Shown here: positions 30,995 through 37,979 of the stretch, in pieces
Layout: the number at the start of each line of letters is the position of its first letter
Position numbering within the stretch: position 1 is the stretch's first letter
Assembly (NCBI RefSeq): GCF_001274775.1
Contig: NZ_LGUE01000004.1
Span: 418,163-482,162, forward strand
Length of the DNA: 64,000 bases
From: Rossellomorea marisflavi
GTDB taxonomy: Bacteria > Bacillota > Bacilli > Bacillales > Bacillaceae_B
Direction of reading: 5' to 3'
The notes under the pieces: generated by a model
Database searches by the model: none
What the model was told of the DNA's origin: nothing
The model's input: the letters and a program-made list of their open reading frames with translations, nothing else
Program-made: the position numbers and the translations under genes

Positions 30995-31654
30995 TCACTC
31001 CACCCGAACCCCACCAGACCTCGTCTCAATCTTCACCTCATGGCTTCCGCTCCCCGATACCCCACTGGTGCCTTTTTTCGAGGACGATTTCCCGTCCAGG
31101 TTCACGCCGATCGACTGGCTGCCGCTGTTCGTCGATACATCTAGCTTCAAATTGGGGCTCTCCTCTTCAAACCTCACTGTTGCCTTCCCGCTTCTCGTCT
31201 TCACCGAAACCGGCGCCTGAAGGTCTGTCACATGGAGATCCACATCGCCGCTGCTCGTTCCCACCTCGATCCGGTGCCGCCCGAGCTCTTCCCCTGATAC
31301 ATTCCCGGACGACCCATCGAGTACGAGCGTGCCCGTGAAGCTCTCGGGGATCCGTATTTCCAAGGACGGTTTCTTCTTCAGATTCACCAGCCGAATGGCA
31401 TTGCTGTCCACCTTGATCGTCAATCGGTCTCCGTTCCGGTCAAGGCTCACGCCGGGACCGCCATCATACACCGTCATATGGGTCTCCACCTCTTCCCCCT
31501 CACCAACTGTCACCTTGACATCCGTACTGGCAAAATCCACGGCCACTTCCCCCAGATCTCCCGCCGATTCCTTCTGTACCAGCACCTCTTCCGACCCTTC
31601 CCGGCATCCCGCCAGCACCATCGCACTCACGATGACCAACATGATCTTCTTCAT
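30995..31654 (-). CDS. Lipoprotein with DUF4097-type beta-strand repeats
   Basis: The start is the ATG at 31654 after AAGGAGGAAGGATCA; the longer frame runs through a palindromic repeat. It has 219 residues. The signal peptide MKKIMLVIVSAMVLAGC has lipobox LAGC. The rest is a repetitive beta-helix-like domain with recurring SSGDV/SGKATV/SGSQS motifs (LVLDGSSGNVSGEEL, VGTSSGDVDLHV, VKTRSGKATVRF), typical of the DUF4097 putative adhesin family. It is likely displayed on the outer face of the membrane; its role is unknown. Confidence 0.8.
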   Translation of the reverse strand: MKKIMLVIVSAMVLAGCREGSEEVLVQKESAGDLGEVAVDFASTDVKVTVGEGEEVETHMTVYDGGPGVSLDRNGDRLTIKVDSNAIRLVNLKKKPSLEIRIPESFTGTLVLDGSSGNVSGEELGRHRIEVGTSSGDVDLHVTDLQAPVSVKTRSGKATVRFEEESPNLKLDVSTNSGSQSIGVNLDGKSSSKKGTSGVSGSGSHEVKIETRSGGVRVE

Positions 31655-31673
31655 TGATCCTTCCTCCTTTGGT

Positions 31674-31735
31674 GCATGGGGACGGTTCCGATGCGTCAAA
31701 AAAGTGGCGCACACGAACCGTCCCCATGCGTCATG
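31674..31735. repeat. GGGGACGGTTCC palindromic element, copy 5
   Basis: GGGGACGGTTCC (31678-31689) and the near-complement GAACCGTCCCC (31715-31725). It lies 20 bp upstream of the lipoprotein start. Confidence 0.8.
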
Positions 31736-31749
31736 CCCATTATAGAAGA

Positions 31750-31819
31750 TGACGCAGCGTCACCTTCAACTGATAAGGTGTTTCGTTCTTGCAAGTGACG
31801 TAACGTCATCTTTTATACT
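31750..31819 (+). promoter_or_regulatory. MerR-type promoter with 19-bp spacer and two TGACG-N3-CGTCA operators
   Basis: -35 TTGCAA (31789-31794), a spacer of 19 bp and -10 TATACT (31814-31819). The spacer contains TGACG-TAA-CGTCA (31796-31808). A second copy, TGACG-CAG-CGTCA, lies at 31750-31762, 46 bp upstream. A long spacer with a palindrome inside is the hallmark of MerR-family activation by DNA twisting. Confidence 0.75.
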
Positions 31820-31841
31820 GAAAAAAAGGAGGAGATTCGGA

Positions 31842-31994
31842 ATGAAGAAAGAAGATATGGTGATATACGGATGCGTCATCGCCGGTGCCGGGATCGGGCT
31901 CGTATTCGATGCAGCGATTCCAGGGGTTCTGGTGGGACTCGGTCTAGGGTACGTGTTGAAATCCGGTATGGCGACGAAGGATAGAGAGGAATGA
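31842..31994 (+). CDS. 50-residue membrane protein, first gene of the merR operon
   Basis: Starts at the ATG at 31842 after AAGGAGGAGATTCGGA. The product MKKEDMVIYGCVIAGAGIGLVF... has one or two glycine-rich membrane segments (YGCVIAGAGIGLVF, AIPGVLVGLGLGYVL) and a charged tail. The stop overlaps the start of the MerR gene. It is expressed from the MerR-type promoter and may be part of the response. Confidence 0.6.
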   Translation: MKKEDMVIYGCVIAGAGIGLVFDAAIPGVLVGLGLGYVLKSGMATKDREE

Positions 31995-32743
31995 TGAAGG
32001 TGCTCCATATCAATGAAGTCAAGAAGATGAGCGGGGTGTCGGTGCGGACGCTACGCTATTATGATCAGATCGGCCTGCTGATTCCTGCAGGGAAGACGGA
32101 CGGCGGGCACCGCCTCTATACATCGGCGGAACTGAAGAAGCTTCAACAGATCCAGTTCCTGAAGTCGATCGGCTTTCAACTGGCGGAGATCGGGGAGATC
32201 CTCGAGTCGAAGGAGTGGGACTGGGCCGAGAGCCTGAAGAAACAGCTGTCGTATGTCCTCAATGAAAAGGATAGGTTGTCCGATATTGAGAAATCCCTGC
32301 GCGAGCTTATGAACGGCCTCGCAATCGACGGGGAGGAATTCCAAATCTCGAAGATCATGAGCCTGTATGCCAGGGGCAAGAAGGACTCCCTCCTGAAGTC
32401 GCGGGATGACTGGGATGTGCATGACGAACGCGTCCTCGAGCGCCTGCCGAATATGAACAGCACCGACCCCGATTCCCTCGAGTGGATCGCCCTCCTCGGC
32501 CAGCTCAAGAAGTATATGGACCTCGGGCCATCCCACCCCAGGATCCAGGGCATCATCCGCCGCATGGACGAGAAGCGCACCCTGGACTTCGACGGAGAAG
32601 ATGCGTTCCTCGACCAGCTCTGGGAGATCCGCATGTGCCCCGAGAAATCCGAAGAACACCGCCTCTATCCCGTCGATCAGGAGGTCCTCAAGCTGATGGC
32701 CGAAGCGTACGATCTCTATCTGGAGGAAACGGATGGGAACTGA
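31994..32743 (+). CDS. MerR-family regulator (TipA/YdfL-like)
   Basis: About 249 residues. The start is at MKVLHINEVKK (31994), though an ATG at 31991 is next to it. The winged helix-turn-helix is VKKMSGVSVRTLRYYDQIGLLIPAGKTDGGHRLY, and residues ~65-110 form a dimerisation coiled coil. The C-terminal ~130 residues are a helical effector-binding domain related to TipAS (DERVLERLPNMN... LDQLWEIRMCPEKSEEHRLYPVDQEVLKLM). It overlaps the GAP exporter gene by 11 bp. It presumably activates its own promoter when a compound binds, inducing the exporter. The ligand is unknown; TipA-like domains bind large cationic or peptide antibiotics. Confidence 0.87.
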   Translation: MKVLHINEVKKMSGVSVRTLRYYDQIGLLIPAGKTDGGHRLYTSAELKKLQQIQFLKSIGFQLAEIGEILESKEWDWAESLKKQLSYVLNEKDRLSDIEKSLRELMNGLAIDGEEFQISKIMSLYARGKKDSLLKSRDDWDVHDERVLERLPNMNSTDPDSLEWIALLGQLKKYMDLGPSHPRIQGIIRRMDEKRTLDFDGEDAFLDQLWEIRMCPEKSEEHRLYPVDQEVLKLMAEAYDLYLEETDGN

Positions 32744-33380
32744 ACTCCTCCTCTACCTCGGCGGCCTGGCCCTCCTCGACACCCTGAGCCCGACGATCAT
32801 CGGCGTCACCCTTTATCTGCTTTTAGGCAATCAACCAAGGACAGCATCCCGTCTCTTCGTCTACCTGTCCACCGTGGCCATCCTTTACGTGGTCCTCGGC
32901 ATTGTCATGATGCTCGGCTTCACATCCATACTCGACGCCTTCAGCTCACTGACCGAGCATGTCATCGTCAGCAGGACCCTGTTCGCCATCGGCGTGATCC
33001 TCTTCATCGCAAGCTTCTTCATCCCCACCAACAAGAAGCGCACCATCCCGCTGCCGAAAACGGAAAGCCTCCTGTCGATCACCATCATCGGCCTCACCAC
33101 CTTCCTCATCGAAGCCGGCACCGCATTCCCATATTTCGCGGCCATCGGGCTCATGACGTCGGAAGGAGTCCCCCTGTATCTCTGGCTCCCCACCCTGATC
33201 ATTTATACCTTCATCATGGTGTTGCCGGCTATATTGATTTTCATTGGCTATCGTCTGATGGGAAAGTGGCTGGAGGGACCTTTGGAGAAACTGAGGTTGA
33301 AGCTTGCGGAGCATTCGAATTCGGCTCTGAGCTGGGTGATGTGTATTGTGGGCGTGGTGTTGATATTGAATACAATCTAG
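32733..33380 (+). CDS. GAP-family (LysE superfamily) membrane exporter
   Basis: 215 residues with six membrane helices. The N-terminus LGGLALLDTLSPTIIGVTLYLLL has the D-x-x-SP-x-x-I signature of GAP/Sap transporters, and the central TFLIEAGTAFPYFAAIGLM is typical. Mycobacterial relatives move glycolipids and actinobacterial ones are drug-related; Bacillus homologues are uncharacterised. It is the last gene of the merR operon with an 11-bp overlap. MerR-controlled export of a toxic compound is the best reading (inference). Confidence 0.83.
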   Translation: MGTELLLYLGGLALLDTLSPTIIGVTLYLLLGNQPRTASRLFVYLSTVAILYVVLGIVMMLGFTSILDAFSSLTEHVIVSRTLFAIGVILFIASFFIPTNKKRTIPLPKTESLLSITIIGLTTFLIEAGTAFPYFAAIGLMTSEGVPLYLWLPTLIIYTFIMVLPAILIFIGYRLMGKWLEGPLEKLRLKLAEHSNSALSWVMCIVGVVLILNTI

Positions 33381-33484
33381 GATAGTTGAAACTGAACGTC
33401 ATCCCGGCACCTCCCCTCTATAAATGAAAATCTACGCATCTTTTTTTCTAAATATTGTATAATGAACAAAAACGGGGTGTTCCT

Positions 33485-33895
33485 TTGAAAAGATCATTGA
33501 TGCTTTTTTTCATCATCGGACTGGTTCTGATGGCAGGCTGTGGCAAGGAGGACGCATTCGATATACATGAAATAACCGAGTATAAGGATCCCCCATCCAC
33601 TTACTATATGAAGGTGCAGTTTACTCCTAAGAACATCGGAAAAGGGACGGTACTCAAATCGATCACTGCCGGGAACGTAGAACTCAACGATGCTTATATA
33701 ATAGATGATCGGGATAAGAACTCCGTTGAAGAATACAACATTCGAAAACTAGCCTCCCTCCCAATCCAAATAGAGAGTGACGAACGATACTCGGTTATCC
33801 TTTTATCTGAGGATAAAGCTCTCCTTGAACAGAAAGAAATTGATTTCAGCTACAAAACGGGTTCAAAAGAATTGACCTACACCCATGAAAAGTAA
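33485..33895 (+). CDS. Small putative lipoprotein
   Basis: 136 residues from a TTG at 33485, after GGGGTG; the frame opens 30 bp earlier without a site. The signal peptide SLMLFFIIGLVLMAGC has lipobox LMAGC, followed by a beta-rich domain (YYMKVQFTPKNIGKGTVLKSI, VILLSEDKALLEQKEIDFSY). A TATAAT lies at 33458-33463. No known family. A hairpin follows. Confidence 0.7.
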   Translation: MKRSLMLFFIIGLVLMAGCGKEDAFDIHEITEYKDPPSTYYMKVQFTPKNIGKGTVLKSITAGNVELNDAYIIDDRDKNSVEEYNIRKLASLPIQIESDERYSVILLSEDKALLEQKEIDFSYKTGSKELTYTHEK

Positions 33896-33913
33896 AACAC
33901 ATCAACGAAACAG

Positions 33914-33955
33914 GAGTAACCGTTGCATGATAAAGCAGAGGTTGCTCTTTTTTAT
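33914..33955 (+). terminator. Rho-independent terminator
   Basis: GAGTAACC / GGTTGCTC with an 18-base loop and TTTTTT tail, after the lipoprotein. Confidence 0.65.
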
Positions 33956-33972
33956 CTTGTATTAACAATTAT

Positions 33973-34004
33973 TTATTGTAATTCAATAAACAAGATGATA
34001 CATT
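33973..34004 (+). promoter_or_regulatory. Promoter with overlapping TTATTG-N5-CAATAA operator
   Basis: -35 TTGTAA (33976-33981), 17-bp spacer, -10 TACATT (33999-34004). The palindrome TTATTG-TAATT-CAATAA (33973-33989) starts three bases before the -35, the same register as at 8327-8343. The likely binder is the HTH protein encoded in this operon. Confidence 0.6.
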
Positions 34005-34035
34005 CATCTATAAGAAACCATAAGAGGTGACCTGC

Positions 34036-34512
34036 ATGAAACAAGGTTCAACACTATTCCTCAAGGTCGTTCTGTTCTGCATGGGCATCCCCGTCCTCGC
34101 TATATGCGTCGCAGGGGCTGTCCAGTTGGTCAGGAATCCGGCCGATCCGGAGTACGCACCATTACTCTATCCAGCCGTTGTGCTGATCTATATCACCGTG
34201 ATCCCTTTCATCATGGCACTGGTCCAGTCCTTTTCGCTCCTTGGGCTCATCGATCGCCAAGAGGCGTTCTCCGATCGCTCCGTGACGATCCTGAAGAAAA
34301 TCAAACGGTATGCGCTCTCGGTCAGCGTTCTCTACGTTGCCGCGTTGCCGTTCGTCTTCATGATGGCTGATAAGGATGATGCACCGGGGCTGATCATCCT
34401 TGGACTCGTCCCGATCTTCGCCTCCCTCGTCATCGCGGTATTCGCTGCCGTCCTCCAAAAACTATTACGTGAAGCCATTTTCATTAAGTCTGAAAATGAT
34501 TTGACGGTGTGA
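34036..34512 (+). CDS. DUF2975-family membrane protein
   Basis: 158 residues from the ATG at 34036 after AAGAGGTGACCTGC. Four membrane helices are seen (residues ~8-30, 42-66, 92-112, 122-145) with the conserved central SFSLLGLIDRQEAFSDRSVTILKKIKRYAL that marks DUF2975. These proteins are almost always followed by a small XRE-type regulator, as here (10 bp). Together they resemble the yoaS-yozG type pairs of Bacillus. The membrane protein may sense a signal and modulate the regulator (inference). The operon has an operator-bearing promoter. Confidence 0.82.
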   Translation: MKQGSTLFLKVVLFCMGIPVLAICVAGAVQLVRNPADPEYAPLLYPAVVLIYITVIPFIMALVQSFSLLGLIDRQEAFSDRSVTILKKIKRYALSVSVLYVAALPFVFMMADKDDAPGLIILGLVPIFASLVIAVFAAVLQKLLREAIFIKSENDLTV

Positions 34513-34522
34513 GGGGGATACG

Positions 34523-34741
34523 ATGGGAATCATCATTCATATCGACGTCATGCTGGCCAAACGGAAGATGAGTGTCACGGAGCTGGCCGAGAAAGTCGGC
34601 ATCACCATGGCCAACCTCTCCATCCTGAAGAACGGGAAAGCCAAAGCCATCAGACTTTCCACGCTTGAAGCCATCTGCAAAGCGCTGGACTGTCAGCCTG
34701 GGGATATTCTGGAGTATGTGAAAGAAGACGAAACATCCTGA
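34523..34741 (+). CDS. Cro/CI (XRE)-type regulator, YozG-like
   Basis: 72 residues, all helix-turn-helix. It reads IDVMLAKRKMSVTELAEKVGITMANLSILKNGKAKAIRLSTLEAICKALDCQPGDILEYV. The sequence lacks any effector domain, so activity probably depends on the partner DUF2975 protein encoded 10 bp upstream. Such proteins autoregulate, and the palindrome over the operon's -35 is the obvious site. A perfect terminator follows. Confidence 0.88.
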   Translation: MGIIIHIDVMLAKRKMSVTELAEKVGITMANLSILKNGKAKAIRLSTLEAICKALDCQPGDILEYVKEDETS

Positions 34742-34743
34742 AA

Positions 34744-34783
34744 AAAACGCCCTCTTCCTACCAAACGGAAGAGGGCGTTTTTC
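34744..34783. terminator. Bidirectional terminator
   Basis: AAACGCCCTCTTCC / GGAAGAGGGCGTTT with 8-base loop and T-runs on both strands. Confidence 0.88.
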
Positions 34784-34816
34784 TCTATTATGTATGCAAT
34801 CGTTTATTCATAGCCT

Positions 34817-34921
34817 TTAAGAGTACATGCTGAATAACTTCTTTACTGCCCAGTATACCAAACCTATGCATAATCCAAGAAAGAGTAAGATACCTAAAAC
34901 AGCGACAATCGTTTCGAACAT
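34817..34921 (-). CDS. 34-residue single-helix membrane protein
   Basis: Starts at an ATG after AAAGGATGATTCT. The product begins MFETIVAVLGILLFLGLCIG, a membrane helix, and ends VKKLFSMYS. Its size and pattern match the 34-residue protein at 30093-30197. Conserved small membrane peptides of this kind are usually missed by annotation. Function unknown. Confidence 0.55.
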   Translation of the reverse strand: MFETIVAVLGILLFLGLCIGLVYWAVKKLFSMYS

Positions 34922-34980
34922 AGAATCATCCTTTCTACTATCTAGTTCTCATAAGATAGGTATCTCTTGCTACCTTATGC

Positions 34981-35214
34981 CTACTCCTTCTCCCCTCTAT
35001 CCCGCCACTTAGATCGCATGTTATAAAGAAAATCACTCCCAAAATACACAGCCACTCCCACCAGCATGATTATGAATGAAGCCCCTGTCTCGGACGTCTG
35101 TACATACGTATAAACGGAATGCCCCAACAGAACGATCAATAAAATGGAGAAGGCCGTCCCACTCGCTTTTGTTGAATTCCTCTTTTCTTCCTCCGTCATC
35201 TTTCTGAAGAACAT
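34981..35214 (-). CDS. Small two-helix membrane protein
   Basis: 77 residues from an ATG after GAGAGGGGG. There is a polar N-terminus MFFRKMTEEEKRNSTKASG, then helices TAFSILLIVLLGHSVYTYV and ASFIIMLVGVAVYFGSDFLY, and a basic end. Bacillus proteins with this layout (cytosolic EEEKR start, two helices) are common next to XRE regulators; one is encoded about 160 bp away, divergently. Function unknown. Confidence 0.65.
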   Translation of the reverse strand: MFFRKMTEEEKRNSTKASGTAFSILLIVLLGHSVYTYVQTSETGASFIIMLVGVAVYFGSDFLYNMRSKWRDRGEKE

Positions 35215-35373
35215 GTTTTGCCCCCTCTCCTTTTTCGTTTTCCTCCACTATACACCTTTTGACAAAAATTGTATCCACCCTCCCTTCAATCCCATCAGTG
35301 GCATATTCAGGAGTCTATTGGTATGATAAGCTCCGGCAAAGGGAATTGAACATCGATTGGAGAGACAGAAGAA

Positions 35374-35796
35374 ATGAAGAAGATTGAAGTGGATACATTG
35401 ATTGAAGGCGGCCACAGCATGATGAACAGTGTTGTGATAGATACGGCGAAAGAACTGAGCGGGGCTCACTTTGTGGTGAAGCTTGATGAGCTGTTAAAAG
35501 AGCGGGGCGTCACACAGAAGCAGCTGGCCGAGATGACGGGGATGAGGGTCGGAACGATTTCCGAAATGGTAAATGGAAAGGGAACCACCATCAATAAAAC
35601 TCAGCTCTTTTCTATCATGGCAGCCTTGAAGGTCACGCGCCTGAGCGACCTCTATGAGGTGGTCCTTCCTGAAGAGATGCGCAAAGAGTATCTGATGCTC
35701 AAAGACGAATGGGTGAACGAACGCAAGATGCCCCTGGCCGTCAAAGAGATGTATAAGAAGAACGTGTTGAAGGCTTCCGGCCTTTCACTTGATTGA
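35374..35796 (+). CDS. XRE-family regulator with C-terminal helical extension
   Basis: 140 residues. The helix-turn-helix is in the middle (LDELLKERGVTQKQLAEMTGMRVGTISEMVNGKGTTINKTQLFSIM, ~37-82). The N-terminal ~35 residues and the C-terminal ~50 are polar helices (EEMRKEYLMLKDEWVNERKMPLAVKEMYKKN). Unlike YozG-type proteins it has no adjacent membrane partner on the same strand. The ribosome site AGAGACAGAAG is weak. It may regulate the divergent small membrane gene at 34981. A terminator follows. Confidence 0.82.
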   Translation: MKKIEVDTLIEGGHSMMNSVVIDTAKELSGAHFVVKLDELLKERGVTQKQLAEMTGMRVGTISEMVNGKGTTINKTQLFSIMAALKVTRLSDLYEVVLPEEMRKEYLMLKDEWVNERKMPLAVKEMYKKNVLKASGLSLD

Positions 35797-35802
35797 TCAA
35801 CC

Positions 35803-35832
35803 ATACGCCCCATGTGCAGGGCGTATTTTTTT
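35803..35832 (+). terminator. Rho-independent terminator
   Basis: ATACGCCC / GGGCGTAT with an 8-base loop and seven T, just after the XRE gene. Confidence 0.85.
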
Positions 35833-35878
35833 ATGGAGAAAAGACATCCTATACGAAAAAAGGGACGAGGTATGACGA

Positions 35879-36301
35879 ATGAAAATGTGGTATGTTCTCT
35901 CCATTTTATTAGGTTTCATCCATCCTCATACTGTTGCAGGAATATCCACGCCTGAACAGGCTCTGCTTGAAGACATGCGGGAAGACGGATACATAGAGAT
36001 CGAGGATGCCGTTGCCGCGTTCGAAGATCAGCAACAGATGGAGGTCAAGCTCCCCCGTCCCCCATTTCACGCCACGATCGCACTGGGGAAAGCCTCGCCT
36101 GACACACTGACCCTCCAGTGGTTCAACACGGTCAACCATGCCCATATCCGGGTCACCATCGGCAGCCGGTCATCCCTCAACAAGAGCCATGCGGTTGTTG
36201 TCACTCTGAAGAACGGTGTCAAAGCCTTTTACAGGGAGGATCCGCCTCATCACACCCTGTCATTTATCAGCGGCGGGCTCACGTACGACATCCACCAGTG
36301 A
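35879..36301 (+). CDS. Secreted hypothetical protein
   Basis: 140 residues from an ATG after CGAGGTATGACGA. The N-terminal signal peptide MKMWYVLSILLGFIHPHTVAG lacks a lipobox Cys, so the protein is likely secreted or exported. The mature part is beta-rich (FHATIALGKASPDTLTLQWFNTVNHAHIRVTIG; AVVVTLKNGVKAFYRED) and may be a small extracytoplasmic domain. No family is recognised. A short hairpin follows. Confidence 0.6.
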   Translation: MKMWYVLSILLGFIHPHTVAGISTPEQALLEDMREDGYIEIEDAVAAFEDQQQMEVKLPRPPFHATIALGKASPDTLTLQWFNTVNHAHIRVTIGSRSSLNKSHAVVVTLKNGVKAFYREDPPHHTLSFISGGLTYDIHQ

Positions 36302-36361
36302 ACCGGTTGTCACGAATCAACGCGAGATGGTGGAATTCGCCAATAGCTTCAACTAGCTGCG

Positions 36362-36388
36362 GCCCTGTTTTCAGGGTCTCTTTTAGTG
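36362..36388 (+). terminator. Short terminator-like hairpin
   Basis: CCCTG-TTTT-CAGGG followed by TCTCTTTTA, between the secreted protein and the convergent helicase gene. Confidence 0.55.
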
Positions 36389-37720
36389 CTCCATCGTTCT
36401 CCCCTTCTTCCCCACAAACCGCCCAAACTCCTTCATAAACTCCACCTTCACCGTCCCCACCGGACCGTTACGATTCTTGGCGATCTTGATTTCCACTTCC
36501 CTCCCGCTCTTCGTGTCGGTGTGATAGTAGTCATCACGGTAGAGGAACAGGACGACGTCGGCATCCTGCTCGATGTTGCCGGAGTCGCGGAGGTCGGTGA
36601 GGCGCGGACGCTTGTCTTCCCTGGATTCGACGCCCCGTGACAGCTGGGAGAGGAGGATGATCGGGATGCCGAATTCCCTGGCCATTCCCTTCAGCTCCTT
36701 CGTGATGTACCCGATGGCGAGATCGTGGCGGTCGAACCGTCCTTTCACCGTGATGAGCTGGAGGTAGTCGATGAGGACGAGGAACGGCTTGTCGGGATGC
36801 TCCTGTTTCAGGGTGAAGATCTGCTGCCTCATCTCCTGGAGGGTGATCATCCCATTTTGCGACAGCTCGAAGTCCGATTTGTACACGTCGTTAAGGGCTG
36901 CATGCATCTTGGGCATTTCGTCGACGGTCAAGTACTTATAAGGGTTATTCCACTTCATCATATTGATGCCCGTAAGGCTTGAGAGCAGGCGCTGCATCAC
37001 TTGACGCGACGACATTTCCAGGGAAAAGGTGAGGGCGACGCCGTCTTGTTTGATGCACTCCCACGCGAGCTGGATCGCGAACGCGGTCTTCCCCATGGAC
37101 GGGCGCGCCGCCAGGATGATGAGCTCACCCTCCTTCCAGCCCCCGGTAAGAGCATCGAGGGATTCGAACCCCGTCGCGACACCCGGCAATCCTTCCCGCT
37201 CATGATAGAGAGATTCATAGAGCTCCACCATCAATTCCTTCTTCGACTCTTCCTGATGCGTCATATGGGTCTTCATGCTCCCAAGCGCCTTGTACAGATC
37301 ATGGGCCGATTCCGGCGTGTAGTCCCGGAGGAACTCATGAGCCGAGTCTCGAATGAGTGAAAGCTCATACTGCTTCAGGACGAGAGATTCGAAGTGGGCG
37401 ACATTCGCCGCCGTCGGGCAATGGGCCGCAAGCTCCAAGAGGAACTGCACCCCGCCGACCTGCTCCACATCTTCCCGCAGCTCGTCCACGAGGGTGACCG
37501 GGTTGACATCCAGCCCCTTTTCCTCAACCGCCCGCATGGCGGCGAAGATCCTCCGGTTATGCCATTGACTGAAATGCTTCTCCTCCAAGGTGATGTCCCC
37601 GATTACACCCGGCTCCAGTAGCACGGCCCCAAGGATCATGCTTTCTGCCTCAAGGATCTGACGCAGCAGCTTTTCCTCATTCCCAGGGTGGTACTGCTCG
37701 ATATCCCTTACACTGTTCAA
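36383..37720 (-). CDS. Replicative DNA helicase, DnaB family (phage G40P-like)
   Basis: 445 residues from a TTG start. The N-terminal DnaB domain reads LEAESMILGAVLLEPGVIGDITLEEKHFSQWHNRRIFAAM. The RecA-like C-terminal domain has Walker A ARPSMGKT (205-212), Walker B LVLIDYLQLI, and the SQLSRGVESREDKRPRLTDLRDSGNIEQDADVV segment with the arginine finger region. A ring-shaped 5'-3' helicase that unwinds the replication fork. It is preceded by a G39P-like loader and a replisome-organiser gene, in the same order as SPP1 genes 38-39-40. It is therefore a phage-type helicase rather than the host dnaC product. It overlaps the loader gene by 44 bp. Confidence 0.9.
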   Translation of the reverse strand: MNSVRDIEQYHPGNEEKLLRQILEAESMILGAVLLEPGVIGDITLEEKHFSQWHNRRIFAAMRAVEEKGLDVNPVTLVDELREDVEQVGGVQFLLELAAHCPTAANVAHFESLVLKQYELSLIRDSAHEFLRDYTPESAHDLYKALGSMKTHMTHQEESKKELMVELYESLYHEREGLPGVATGFESLDALTGGWKEGELIILAARPSMGKTAFAIQLAWECIKQDGVALTFSLEMSSRQVMQRLLSSLTGINMMKWNNPYKYLTVDEMPKMHAALNDVYKSDFELSQNGMITLQEMRQQIFTLKQEHPDKPFLVLIDYLQLITVKGRFDRHDLAIGYITKELKGMAREFGIPIILLSQLSRGVESREDKRPRLTDLRDSGNIEQDADVVLFLYRDDYYHTDTKSGREVEIKIAKNRNGPVGTVKVEFMKEFGRFVGKKGRTMEH

Positions 37721-37979
37721 TGCGTTCCGCCCCTTCCTTTTCCCATTTCAAGATCATGTCCTTCAGGCGCGTCTCCTCGACAGGCTCTTCGTACAATTCA
37801 CTGACGCTCGGTAAAAATCGGCTTTCACGAATGTGCACCGTCAGCCTTTGCTGCACCCGGTCATACGTGCATCCCTTCAGCTCTTCCGCCCAAACCTCCA
37901 GCATCGACCGCGAAAAGGGCTGATTCGGATAGGCCGCCTGCATCCTCTTCAACACCTTCCCCAGTTCATCACGCGTCAT
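37677..37979 (-). CDS. G39P-like replicative helicase loader/inhibitor
   Basis: 100 residues if started at the ATG at 37979 (MTRDELGKVLKRMQ), which overlaps the upstream gene's stop; an ATG at 37997 is also open. The sequence MTRDELGKVLKRMQAAYPNQ and SMLEVWAEELKGCTYDRVQQRLTVHIRESRFLPSVSEL match the helicase inhibitor G39P domain: a helical N-terminal domain, then a flexible C-terminus. G39P of SPP1 binds the helicase G40P and loads it at the origin with G38P. The gene is sandwiched between an initiator-like gene and the helicase, which fits precisely. Confidence 0.78.
   Translation of the reverse strand: MTRDELGKVLKRMQAAYPNQPFSRSMLEVWAEELKGCTYDRVQQRLTVHIRESRFLPSVSELYEEPVEETRLKDMILKWEKEGAERIEQCKGYRAVPPWE

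Noticed and set aside
26588..31735. Transposon insertion
   Set aside because: No transposase or target-site duplication could be seen; the elements are too short to be autonomous.
35879..36301. Toxin-antitoxin pair with the XRE gene
   Set aside because: The second gene has a signal peptide, and a terminator lies between them.
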